From Liolophura sinensis (Eukaryota; Mollusca; Polyplacophora; Chitonida; Chitonidae): a stretch of DNA of 64,000 nt. The notes below the pieces were generated by a model. That model ran no database searches, was not told the origin of the DNA, and saw only the letters and a list, made by a program, of their open reading frames with translations. Shown here in pieces: positions 36,001 through 48,700 of the stretch (the stretch's first letter is position 1; every line of letters starts with the position of its first letter). The position numbers and the translations under genes were made by a program. The stretch is taken from NCBI RefSeq assembly GCF_032854445.1, contig NC_088307.1:16506017-16570016 (forward strand), read 5' to 3'.

Positions 36001-39000
36001 CAATAATGATTCTAAAAACCATGCACTAAAGATGATGACATGTAGTACAACGTTTTGAACAGAACATCCTTGATATGAATTTTTTCCTTGAGACGAGAGC
36101 GTTGAATGAAACGAAATTAGGCCCTTTGGGCTATAAATGGGAATATATTTATGTACGTAATCAAATTGTTTGTCAAGATAGATATGAAGTCATGTTGAAT
36201 CGCTCAGATGACGGCGTCTCTTCGACAACAACGGCTTGGAAAGTAAGTGATGTTAACTGAAACACGTTTTGCTATTCAACGGACTTCATTGACATTCAGA
36301 GAAATTGGTCTCAACCTCTGCTCAAGGCTTATACAGAAGAACAGAAGAGTGAAGATCTGTTTTCGTGACTGGTTATAAAAAATCAAGTGAACGGCAGCTG
36401 ACAAATAAAGATTTCTTTCCAAGAGAAATCCTCTGTGGAAAATCAATCTTAATTCTTTCTCCATCTTCGCCGTCCTTATTTTTGTCTGGTCGGCAGCAAA
36501 CACAAGAGAAGGGAGTTGTCAATTCCGCCTAATCTGCAAAAAGACGCGGGCCAGATGTTATGAAACAAATGAAAAAAGGACTTTGACTGCGAGGCTTCTG
36601 TTTCTGAGAGGATTAACCAGTGACGATGGAGATAGTATTCAGTGCTGGACAGGCACACCGGAAATCCCCAAATAGACTGCTTTGTTGACATGGAATCCTC
36701 TCAGAGGCAGTCATAATAATCCCCAACTACGAACATATCACGTTTTCCACTTCCATCCGTCTCCTATATCAACAGTGTTTTTCCTGACACCCACATGGGT
36801 GATGGTGCTCTTAGAGAACAGCCTTTGGAAAGACTGCCGTTCCTCAGTTAGCGTATAGGGTCCACGGCCCGCAGACTGTTTATATTCCCACCTCTTTCAG
36901 CTGTGCTGAAGCCTATGAACAATAACACGCTGTCTGAATATTGCATTCTATCAGTCACCACAGCGGAAAGCAATTTGCCTCGATTCATGGGATAAAGGAA
37001 TGAGAAATATCAGACAAAATTGGTGTCATCCTTGTCTTGTTTCTGGCAAGAGTTTTGTACCTTATTTCTCTCCCAATCATAAAAAGCATACATAGGAGCG
37101 AATTCCATGGCGCCCCTGGTAAAGTCCGTGTCGTCTTCTTCGCGGATGTTAACGCGCCCGAACAGGCAAGTCTCATACGATGGCGGTGCTGGGGAAGAGA
37201 AGACAATAACGCATTTATGACGTGCGATTAATCAAAAATCAATTTCAAGATGTGACAAGTACGGGCAGAAAACGTCGTCTTTTGGTTCTCTAAGAGGCCA
37301 GATCACTATCTACACTCGTCTCTTGCTCGAAAATTATGTTCACAAGACGTCGTAAATCATGTGCAGATATTTTTCAAAAATCCAAGATAACAAATTTAAT
37401 TCCTGAACCTTCATATTTTTATGCTAAGTAGATTGACTTTAAAACCTAGGACAATTCATCAGAACAAAACATTGCATGCTCAAATATTCTTTACCCGATT
37501 TAAATTTATTTTGCTGCCAAAATGTGGTTTCAAAGATGTTTTTGATGACGTTACGCTGTTGATGTCAAGATGGCGTTAGTTTTTGTTTGTCCAAATTCCA
37601 GAATGATAGAATGTTCTATTATGATTATGATCACAAACAGCGTTCAGATTAATAGCGTTATCGATGATTCATTCGATAAAACGAAGAATGGGTATTCTAT
37701 GCCAATGACCAGTATAGTAATTGCAATAATTTCTCATTTCTCCGAACAACATAAATGTCACAAGTAATAGTTGTACGCTGCACTCTTGGAGAAATAAATC
37801 ATGTACAATCAGCTATATACCCATGAGCAAACCATCCAAGAATTCCTCAATACAATGTAGAAACAAATCAATCAGTCAGTCAATCTATCAAATTTCTTTG
37901 CTACGGAATAGCTTGGCTCCACCTTTTCACCCGTACAAGTACAACTCATCTAGCAATCCATCTCTGCTCATAGAAGAGTAAGTCAAACGCCTTTATCTCT
38001 GTTTAGATGCACGAATCCTTAAGGGTTTCCCCTTTCATTTCCACCCTAATTGGAAGAAAACTTCCATGCCTCGTTTAAGGGCTCAGTTTTAGAGGTCCAC
38101 AGTTTTAATTGGGCACAGCAATGGTCCGAGAGACAAATCTACTAACCGTGTGTTAATGGTCAGTATCGCGTGAGACAGCGAGGACATATCGACATTGTCT
38201 GCTCTACGTCCATTCATTAATGACTCAAGACCCATATATTAGCTAATAGCTGGTATTCAGCAATTCATCCGTAAGGGTTGTTCTTACTGCGAATCGAGAA
38301 GCGGGCTTATGCTAAGATTTGAGGCACGCTAGACGCTCCTTAAGGCATAGTAAGATGTACAGACGCATTTAGACTGAGAAAAACGTGCACCGATGCACGA
38401 CATCCCTCCTCCCTCTGTTCTAACCAGCGTCCATTCCTCGCCCATCTTCCCACCCCACCTCATCCCCCACTCTCTTCGACCGTCGACCAATCCCCACCCA
38501 TACCAGCTGGCTTCTCCCGGGCTAAAGTCTGCTGTACGTCCCGACCAATTACCTCATGGTAAAGACGTAATCAATTTTAACTGCTATTGCCCAAAACTTC
38601 CCTCAGCGATCTTTCGATTTCCTGTAAAATTCATGAGAATTCTTCCAGATTGTCTGCAAACCTCGCATCTGGCACCGTGGCCAGTTCTGATTTAAGTACT
38701 GAAGATAAGACCGTATATTGTTTACTTATGTATATATACATATATAACGAAGGATTAATTGTTTCCAGAAGACTGCATTTGCCTTTTATAATTTGTTTGC
38801 GGGAAACCCAGAGACAAGAGCCGTCTCGTTAAGGTGACAGCAGTGCAGAAAATTAGGAATCTCTTTTATGGTTTATAAACAAAATTTTCTGCAACACTGC
38901 GATGGTCGAGAGGCTAGAACGCTCGCCTTGCAAGCGGAAGACCCGGGCTGAATCCCCAGCCTGGTCAAGTGTAGAGTTTAAAATTGACAGCCTTATGTCT

Positions 39001-39470
39001 GTCAGCGATATACATATCCCCGCCTGTTACAAGCATCAACGTACTGATAAGTAATACATAATGTTGAAAATGACAGTAAACTCCAAACTAACCCAGGTCT
39101 AAAAGGCCAAGTTCTCAATTGTTTCATTTCCCAGAAATCGCTGAAACCTGCTTGAGATTCATTGCTCGTCAATGGATCATCGGTCCCCGATTTAGATACG
39201 GAATCTGAGTCCGAACACTGTGTGGCGGGAGATTGTAATGTATATAAGGATGTCAAGGCACAAATATTCACCCAACAGCAAAATAACAATCGGTCTTTTT
39301 TTTTAAAATAATTATACCGGATTATTTACAATTATTTTCATTTTACTGATTATTTTTTTTTTTGGAGAGCTTGTGGAGGTGGGAATGTAAGGGGTGAAGT
39401 GAGTAGGGCGTTATTGATTAGTACCGGTATTTCGAAAAGCTTCATTCATAAACATTTACATGTAACAATT
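33045..39470. other. Gene-free stretch downstream of the alpha-arrestin
   Basis: Short open frames overlap on both strands, none with family similarity or paired splice sites. Contains one tRNA-like repeat (38893). A possible further 3' exon of the arrestin gene was looked for and not found. Confidence 0.5.
38893..38968 (+). repeat. tRNA-like SINE head
   Basis: GATGGTCGAGAGGCTAGAAC (A-box-like), CGC-CTTGCAA-GCG (Ala-type anticodon loop) and GGGCTGAATCC (B-box-like). The acceptor stem does not pair and the T stem has a mismatch, so it is a tRNA-derived repeat, not a tRNA gene. Confidence 0.55.
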
Positions 39471-39473
39471 CCA

Positions 39474-39743
39474 TCACTCACACAGCAGTTGTTCATCCGA
39501 AAAAGACGACGTTGATATGGATTTTGGTGGGGTAACTATTGGTCCATCTTTTCTGTCTAGACCGGAAACACTGACAGGAATTCCACCGGATATACTTGAG
39601 GGCACTCCGTTAGCGACTTCTGATAAATTGAGTCTCTGTTGCCTGTAAGCCTGCACAGCTGATCGTAAGGGGACCGTGCCTATCAGAATGTCTAAAGGAA
39701 TCGTGGCTTCAATAGTTGAGGAATCGTCTGCCGATGATTTTAG
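39474..39743 (-). CDS. Alpha-arrestin last visible exon and tail
   Basis: The acceptor is CTTTGCAG|CTA, phase 0. It encodes 89 codons, LKSSADDSSTIEATIPLDIL then GTVPLRS and a Ser/Gln-rich tail, ending in TGA at 39476-39474. The family's PPxY motifs are absent; VTPPKS is the nearest. The stop overlaps a strong donor-like sequence (GT|GAGTG), so further splicing to an unseen exon is possible. Confidence 0.82.
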   Translation of the reverse strand, partial: LKSSADDSSTIEATIPLDILIGTVPLRSAVQAYRQQRLNLSEVANGVPSSISGGIPVSVSGLDRKDGPIVTPPKSISTSSFSDEQLLCE

Positions 39744-42700
39744 CTGCAAAGAAATCAAAATCAAAACTAGTTTGGTTAAGACACAATGACACGATTTGTT
39801 CTAAATCAAGTTTCCGAAGAATAGGTTTGCACTTGACAAAAATTAAGAAATTCAGTCTGACTTAAACATATTGTGTCAAAAACGTGCTTACTTCGCCAAA
39901 CCAATGTATGGATGAATATGGCTTAACGTCACATCGGCAATATTGCAGCCGTATCGTGGAGAACGTCACCAAACGAGAAACCTGGATGAACACACACGTA
40001 GATATCTGTTTTTGAGGATGCGTCTTTGAAGAACAAATTGATATGTACTACAGGTAAACAGCATTACCCTCCATTTACATTTTGGGAACAACATCTGATT
40101 GGTGAAAGTTTACTTAACGCCAACACCTAGCGATTATTAGCCTTTGCTTTCTGGGCATCCTTCAACAGGGAAAGCAACAAGAAATCGCAAGATCAACAGT
40201 TTTAATCAAAGTATAAATAAATCAAGCACATATAAGCAACCATTGTCTGCCAGTAGGCCTTCATTAGACAACATCACAGCGAAAAAAAAATACTGACTCT
40301 AAAATAAGCTTTCCGTCATCAAAAACAATAGAGCTTCAACTACAAAAAGAAGCCAACCAAAGAAAAAGAGGCAAACCTTCTGAAAACAGCGGTAGGAAAA
40401 AGAGACAAACAGCGGTAAAGCAACATCAACTTAAAATCAACAAAATTCAAACTTTCTACGTCACTTTCATAAAACACATTAAGCAGGCATACTGATAACA
40501 ACTAAAGGAAGTAATAAACCAAAACAGTAAAATAGCCACGAGGATTCCAAACCGTGCCTTGAACGAATAGGTATAGCAACAGTAATGGTATAGCAACAGC
40601 CAAGCAACAGTAGCATTAGCATGAAAGACTTAATGTCTAATATAAATACAACAAGCGGAACAGTAACATCAGAGAAACAAGTAAACGATAGAAATTGTAT
40701 AGCATTTCAAGCACAAGTTTTGTTGATGAGCGATCTTAAAGAGGTGAAAATTTAGAGAGTGGGTTTTTATTTACAGCTGAGAATTACCTTCTAAACATTT
40801 GCCACATGCCATATTTGTATGATTTCCTCATTTATGCCGAATCAATTTTACTTCCCATCCCACGTTATAGCAGGGCATTTTAACGCGTGCGATTTGTTTA
40901 TATAAACACAAATTGATTAGCAATAAAAGAGGGCCTTTACAGCGTAACATTGTCTTCCAATTTAATTTTATGATATCATTATTTCCTACACAAAGTCATT
41001 AAAATGCGCTTAAGATTTAGACAAATACATGCAGATCGACGTTTAGATACACCAAAATCTGGCCAAATAAATTTTGTTTTCCCATCGCTCGCACTCTAAT
41101 ACTTCATAGGCGGGAATGTTTATGTTGCCCGTACAACCAGTTACAACAACAACACTTGGTCTGCGGCTACCATAGCAACTACAGCAGAATGATCACTCAC
41201 CAGTACGTAGTATTTGATGTCTATAATATTACAGCCGAGCAGTTCGGATGGAGGTACAGGCGGTATTAACAACTTGTCCCCACCCCACGTGTCGGTCTCA
41301 TCAATGTCTGTCAACTCATGTTTTATTGAATTCACAATTTTTTTGCACTCCTTCGCCTTGCCAGCGGCGTGAAATGATATTATCTGTAAAGACAGGAAAG
41401 TGGAAAAAACCTCGTCAAGCAAATATAATTAAGTAACACTGAAATTGATTGGAAGTTACACCGTGCAAGAGAAAGAAAAATTTTTGAACCGCATAAAACT
41501 GAAAATTTTGACAAGTTAATTGGCACGCTTGTAGATTGCCTAATATTTTGATGGTCATCTTGGCAGGTCGTTTGATATTTTGATTGGCAGTTTGTTGACT
41601 TTATTGCTCATTTTAATGAGAAGTTAGAACTTATTGGCCAAGTACTCTCCTTAATTTTTGGCCGGGTTGAACTGTAAGCGACTTTGGCTTGGAATGTGTA
41701 GACTTTCTTCATTTTCCCCGAAAAAGTTTACCTTCACTTTCCACGAGAGAATAAAGTCCCGTAACTACTGCAATAGAATAGTTGTATGACTTAGCTGGAT
41801 GGTATCTCCTGCAATAGCGTAGGCATTTCACTGAAGTAATGATGCAATTTCCTCATTTTGACACTCAGTGTTATGATCGACTTTATCATTAGCCAAGTTC
41901 GGTTACAATACCGTTATATGCTACAACTGACTTATTGACTGTGAGGGTGATTAACTCTTGTGAAGACTGTTGAGTGACTGGGTGGCCTTTTGCAGCGCAG
42001 TGACGACTCCAATGGGTTCTCTTGTTCTCTCGCAATGCATGAGTAATACGTCACCAGTTTCCCCACAAATCATGACATGGACGATACACTACGCAGCTTG
42101 GACCTGAATTACTTTAGGTGAGAAAGGTTCCCCCATTCAAACGGTTTTATTTGGATGTTGCCTAATAGACCTAATGACCTACCTGGCAGAGTTGCACCTG
42201 GCTGTTGACAAGGTATTGTGTACTATTCCTAATACGGGCATGTACCCGGATTGCCTCCCCTGGCACATATCCGCGGCGCTCCAGGCTGAGGTCAGCAAAG
42301 ATGGCGCCCTGGTCGCAATAGCAGCAGAAGGCGTCTGTGGCGATGTCCGTGCCGTAGATTGGTTCCTGTGCTGTGGAAAGTTCTCATGATAAAGTCAGAT
42401 AAAACGCAAGATACACAAACATATTCATTTACTTATCCAAATTGCAATTTGTTTTGTAAACTGGTTTTGTTGCTCTGGAATGGGCATTCAAAACATTCTG
42501 GTTCTCTTAAATGTATAGCTAGAGGAGTTTGAAAGCCGACACTACGTGGAGTGCTTTGCCATAATTTTCGAGAGGCCGGTGAAATATAATTAATTACTGA
42601 CTTACCATTTGTCGAATATCCATTAAGCTATAAGGAAAATGGTTTAGCCTTCTCAAGCTGAATGATGATGATCAGAATTCAAAATGTTATTGTCATTTTC

Positions 42701-45700
42701 ATTCGCTTCATTTATATTACGTTGGTAAGGTACATGCATATGTACTGAGGAAGTTTGTCAGTGTGGGAGATCACCACAGGACAACAGTTATTGGACAAAT
42801 ATCTTGACGTCAAACCACAGCCACATTGTTAGAGCTTGATTCCAACATTCATGATTCGGATAAACTAGTCTCGGAAACCAAATTGTTGAGAGAAAAAGGG
42901 GTTTGCAATAATAAGGCACAAGAAGAAAATAAAACATAACGAATGAAGTTGTGCCATGGGAATTCCATATGTATAGGCAATCATGCACGAAAGCTGTGTT
43001 CACTTTGCATTCATTGAGTTACTTTAAGCTTTCTGCGATTCAGTATTTTTCTGTTGATAACTAACCACTGGTATTACAAGAGCCGTTGTATCCAGATCAC
43101 CCTTGCTTTCTAAACATTTACAGTGCGTAATATAAGATAATTAAAGACGTACAGCACAGACAGTAAAACCAAAGCAGTGACGATAGTGTGATAGCTGACA
43201 AATGGTCACACGTAACCGGTAAAATACGGCCTCTTGTCAATTTGATACCCCGCCCAATTTGTATAGGGATCGTCATAATAGCTCGGAGGAGCGTAAAAGA
43301 TAATAAGAATAAAAAGTACACCGAGTCTGGTGAGAATACTTGTATATTAAAGCCAGACGTAGGTTAGAATATTATGGAAGATAGCTCCGAGCCTTTCTCC
43401 ATATACACTAGATAAAGTAGATACTTAGGCGCCAGTAGACTGAAACGAGTGTCTTCAATGTAGCGGCATCGAGGGACAACCATTCAGGGCAAATTCACCG
43501 TGCGTCTGTTCAGATGATGGCAAACAGCTTGCAAATGAAGATTAGTACAAAGACTTCAGAGGGTACATCGATTAGACCATAATGAGCCTTTTACAAAGCG
43601 ACTCGCGTAGCTCTAATATCTATGCTGGTGATTGGAAAAGAGGCTTTGCCCGACAGACGTCTTTGATGGGTGCCTTTGTAAGCAAAACTATGTCAACAAG
43701 GTTAAACAATTTTTAAACTAACGTAACTCACATTTGGCCTGGAAAGGTACTAGTCTGATGAGAGCTAAGCACGAAATGGCTACTTGAACAGAAAATAGTT
43801 GAAGTTGCCTTGAATGGTTAGAAGAAAACCTTGATGAAGGTACAAACATGAAATGTTCGTGATTTCAACGTCTAATTTCAAACGACGTCTCAATCACCTC
43901 TATGAGATTTGATTTACTATACGTATGCTTTCTATATTACATTTAGTGACATCAAATGCTCAAATATTACAAACGGGTTGAGTTCGACAACCAGGTCTAA
44001 AATCGGTCTATGTTCAGATTTCAAATCTTGTATATAGCAACGTTCAAGAACATCGTTTAATGTCCAGTAATGTCGGATTGAACTAAATTCGCTATGCCAT
44101 TCATTTCAAATATTTACTTTGCGTATGTACGCTTGGATATGGTAATAATCAGACATATGGGTCCGTAACACCAGTGTATTGCCCAGTATATCGTTGGTCC
44201 AGTATCTTAAATACAGTTGAACACTGATCCGTGCCACTGGGTACAACACCCTCGTCAACAAGACCTACATCTACAGTGACGAAAAAGCAGGCACTTGTAC
44301 ATAGCGTATCCGAGAAGATCGCCATCTCTGTATACAAGTAACGGGATACAATAATGTTCTGTATGGGAAACGACTACAAATCAACATTGCTTTTAAAATC
44401 AGAAGAAGACGGAGCGGGCTATTCGTAATTCACTCCCTTGGCCGACGTGTCGGTGTACGGGACAGGCATTTATTCTAGACATATCTTTGATTACCGGTAT
44501 GCTTATGAAAGCAAAACTATGTTGGCAAATTTCAGAATGGCGTCTGGCATGTACAATTAGAGTGGGCTTTGGGCCGAAAGACGGATCGTCGGTATCGAAC
44601 AGCTGGAAACTTGCTGTAGGGACTGAGGGCACTTGTAAAAGTGGTTGTAAAAACACCTGCTGGTTTAGAGTACAAATGCTCCCCCGGCTGGAGAAGCTCC
44701 TTGCCTGGGTCGATCACGCTTTTGGCGAAGCAGACAGCGTTCGTGACGAGCGGCCGGATGGCTCTTCAGGGAATCGACGCGTCCCTCGAAACGAGCACGA
44801 AGCGCGAAGCCGGTGGACTTGTCGTCGGTAAGCAGCGAGAATCTGTCGGTAAACACAGTCAGATGTATAGGTAATGGCTCTCTCAAGACATATCACCGTG
44901 TAAATATGTGCTCAGAGCTCCTAGTCAGCTTTGCTAACGATTCACTTGATTGACGAGAGAAAAGCCAACCGATTGTTCAACGATGTGTCTGTCTCTGGCG
45001 AGGCGGGTAGACTGGGGGCTTGAACAGATGTAAAGATGGACATAGGCGCTAAATATGACAGTCGTAAACTAATGGGTAACCGTAAATAAGGAAGACTCCG
45101 ACGCCACACACAAAACACATTTCTATGCAATCTGATTCCAAAGTGTATAGCAGAAACGAACAGCCAAATGGAAGAAAAGCCAGTTTATTATTATAAAAAG
45201 AATGGCTATCAGGAAATTATATTCCTTGTTGATTCATTTATTTGATTGGTGTTTTACGCCGTCCTCAAAAATATTTCACTTATCCGACGGCGAAGAGCAT
45301 TATGCTGAGAGGAAACCGGGCAGAGCCAGGGGGAAACCTACGACCATCCGCAGGTTGCTGGAGACCTTCCCACTTACGGCCGGAGAGGAAGTCAGCCTGA
45401 GCTCACAGAGACCGCATTGGTGAGAGGCTTCTGGGTCATTACGCTGTGCTAGCGCGCAAACCAACTGAGCCACAGAAGGCCCCTTCCTTGTTGATACTGT
45501 ATTGTCCAGTGAAGTAAATATTATGATAAGGTTGTGTGCGATGCATGTAGTAATACTAATCTGAAGGTTAAATATATGGATGCGTAATTAAAACAACCAT
45601 TGGACGTTGTACTGATTTATCATTTATTTGATTGGTGTTTTACGCCGTTATTGAAGAATATTTCACAAATACGCTCAACGTTGTAAAGTATATCCATCAT

Positions 45701-48700
45701 GGGCCTTGTAGATAATTTAATGAACAGAGTGTATAAAGCATCTGAAAAGGAATTTGTAAAGTATGCACGGCAGCACAGTATCTCTTGTCAATCAAATGTA
45801 AACTGGTTAAGACACAACTACAACATACCGAGGGAGCGGAGAGTTGTCTAGTGCTTACAAGTGCTTGCCATCCAATCGCTAGAACACACATGGTGTAGGC
45901 CTTGTCCCTAGCTCTCTCTCTCTGTTGGGCGGTCTAACGTTCCTTGAAGACCCAGTTGCCTTCCACCAATATGGTGAGCATATCAGTGCGTCACGTGTAA
46001 AAAGATTTGTCTGTAACTTGTCAATTGTCGGTTGTTTTATCCCGCGCACTGCGTTTTTCTCCATCCATAAACTGAACGCCATTTGAGAAACAAAAAATAA
46101 CTATTTTGGCGTTAAGCAACAATAAAAAAGAATACCAAAAGAGTTTTATCAATTCAGCCACAATGTGACGTAATTCCCCTTGGGTGGCTTACCTGAGCTC
46201 CGAGGGTCGTGTTCAGATTGAGTTTGCTGAGCACCGTGAAAGCCGCTTTAGTGCTGTGGTCGTATTTCCACGGCTTACTTATCACACATTTGATAGAGAA
46301 CCTAACATAGCCGTATTCCCCTTCAAAGGACGAGGGTAAGTCCGGCAGCAGTCTGTACTCAAAGTCAAACTTGTGCTGGCCACACTGGAGATTTGTCATG
46401 TCTTCAGAATCGTCTGTAAAGAAAACAAAAGCTGAATGAATTTAAACAATAAGATAAGTAGACATTTTTTGTCAGATAATGTAAGACGTTGAGCGCAGAG
46501 AGTAAACCTGCAGCAGTGGCGGCATTGATTTTCTCGCCAAATGGTCACGTAAACTAGTAGGCGTGGCCACTCAGAAAGCTGTGATGTCATCACATTTAAC
46601 ATACAATCACATTAAACAGTGTGAAAGATTCAAGGCATTTGGAATATTTAGTCAACCAGAAGAATCATGGTTTATACAGGAACACAATATAATACAATTA
46701 AGACTCACAGCATAGAAAGTAAAACCAGAGCAGTGACGACAGTGTGATGCACGTTCAAACGTTGCACGTCGGCTAACAACGGACCATGGTCAATAAATTT
46801 TAACGCGGTCAAGGTGCTTTTCTAAACAATCACCTGGCCATATACAAAGTAACTGTCTCATCGGCCTTTACCACCATGGCTTAGACCCAGTAAAGCAATG
46901 TAAAATGAACCGATTGGATCTTAAGTACAATTCAGAACACGTCAATGGACCAAGCAACCTCAAAGAAGAAAAGGTTTTTCAAATCACTAATCGACACTTG
47001 AGGGCCAAAATGATCAGGTGCCGAGCAAAAAGGGCAACGAAATCTGCTGCAAGGAAATATATAAACAAAAAACCTGGTCTAACAACAGACAGGGCAGGCA
47101 CACCCAATTTTTTCAATTATGAAATTCAAGTCACAGTCCAATGATCTTGTCCTCTTATCTAGATTTTGCATCACATTAACGTTAATATATACAGTCAGCT
47201 GGCGGGTACATATTTTAAAATCACTCGTGAGTTAGACAGAGTGAAGCGGAAAAACACGCAATAAGGCTATAGTCGCTGTCCTGATGACGAGCTCTAAGCT
47301 ATGTGACGGTATTCATATCACGGATGACGGTTAAGTTGTTTATTTATTTGATTGAAGTTTTATGCCGCACTCAAGAATATTTCACTATATATACGACGGC
47401 GGCCAGCATTATGGTGGGGGGAAACCGGACAGAGCCTGGGGAAACCCACAACCGTCCGCATGTTGCTGATCATCCCACGTACGCCCGGAGAGGAAGCCGG
47501 CATGAGCTGGGTATGAACTCACAGCGACAGCACTGGTGAGAGGCTTTTGGATCATTACGCCGCTTTGGCACGCTGATCACCTCGGTGACCTCGCCCCCCG
47601 GATGACGGTTAAACATTGAACAGTGTGGAGACGGAAATATAGACGCTAATGTTGTGCATATTTTTCTCGCGATGCGGAAATGGAGTGTTCGTTCGAAGTT
47701 TCAATCAATGAAGTACAGATTACAGATGCTTTTGTTCTGATTGGATATCCGTTTTTCATTCATCGAGTGTACATACCCTAAACTGGCTTTCTATGGACTA
47801 CTTGATTGATTGAAAGTGTGAATTTTATCCTTTTAAAGGCCAAGGGGACATTTGACTTTATATAGAGGGCAACTTTCAACAGGGAATTGTTGACAATGGA
47901 TCCCTCGACTCATGCCATTGCCGTAAACATAATGGAGTAAAATAATCTGGAAGAGTTTACGAGAACTGGACAGCACATGCATCGATTTTTCTGAGATTTT
48001 TTTCGCTTTAAAGTTCGAGCAGAGGGATGGATCATTTGGAATTAAATGTATTAGAGACCAGTGAGAGAAGGTTCAAGGCATTTTATTGTTCTGAAAGACT
48101 AAAAAACAAATAAAAATACCCAGTGACCTTTAGCAATATGCCTGAGGCTTGTTGTGATTAAATAATTTAGAGTAAACCGCCGAGGGACATTTATAGGGGA
48201 ACGCTCTATCAGAAATGATATAAATGCATTGTTTTTGTTGAATAATTGTGAGGTAGCGTATTGTACAAACAGTGCTTTAGTTTCAGGCAAATGTTGTTTT
48301 CACTGACGGCTTTACTGTTTTAAAGGTTTGGAATTTCACTGGACATTCCCTGTTTCGAGTTGATACGGGTGTTGATTGGCATCACATATATATGTATACA
48401 GGCAAAACATGGAGGCAATTCCAGGACATATTACTTAAACATTATTTATTAGTTTTAGTTTTTAAGTTTTCTGCCGTTTTCTTACACATGAAATTCTTGC
48501 ACACATCTCTACTGACTCGAATAAAACAATCCTAACACACTGCCAAGCGAAAAGCCTAGTACGATGATTTCCGAAACACAATTGTTCCTTTTCAATATTT
48601 AGACACATCTTGGCTTGTAGAATCAGTCACCAACCTCGTAAATACCTGTGCTGTTGCCATGTACCAATGCACTGCTGTACATAAATCAACATATGTACAA

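Noticed and set aside
38893-38968. tRNA-Ala gene
   Set aside because: Acceptor stem unpaired and T stem mismatched; better explained as a tRNA-derived SINE head.
39002-39289. Minus-strand frame below the arrestin stop as a further arrestin exon
   Set aside because: Its only plausible acceptor (CACACAG) gives the wrong phase for the donor at the stop, and it has no PPxY.
44399-44886. Overlapping open frames in several frames on both strands in a GC-richer block within an arrestin intron
   Set aside because: No frame resembles a known family and all overlap; GC content alone explains the lack of stops.
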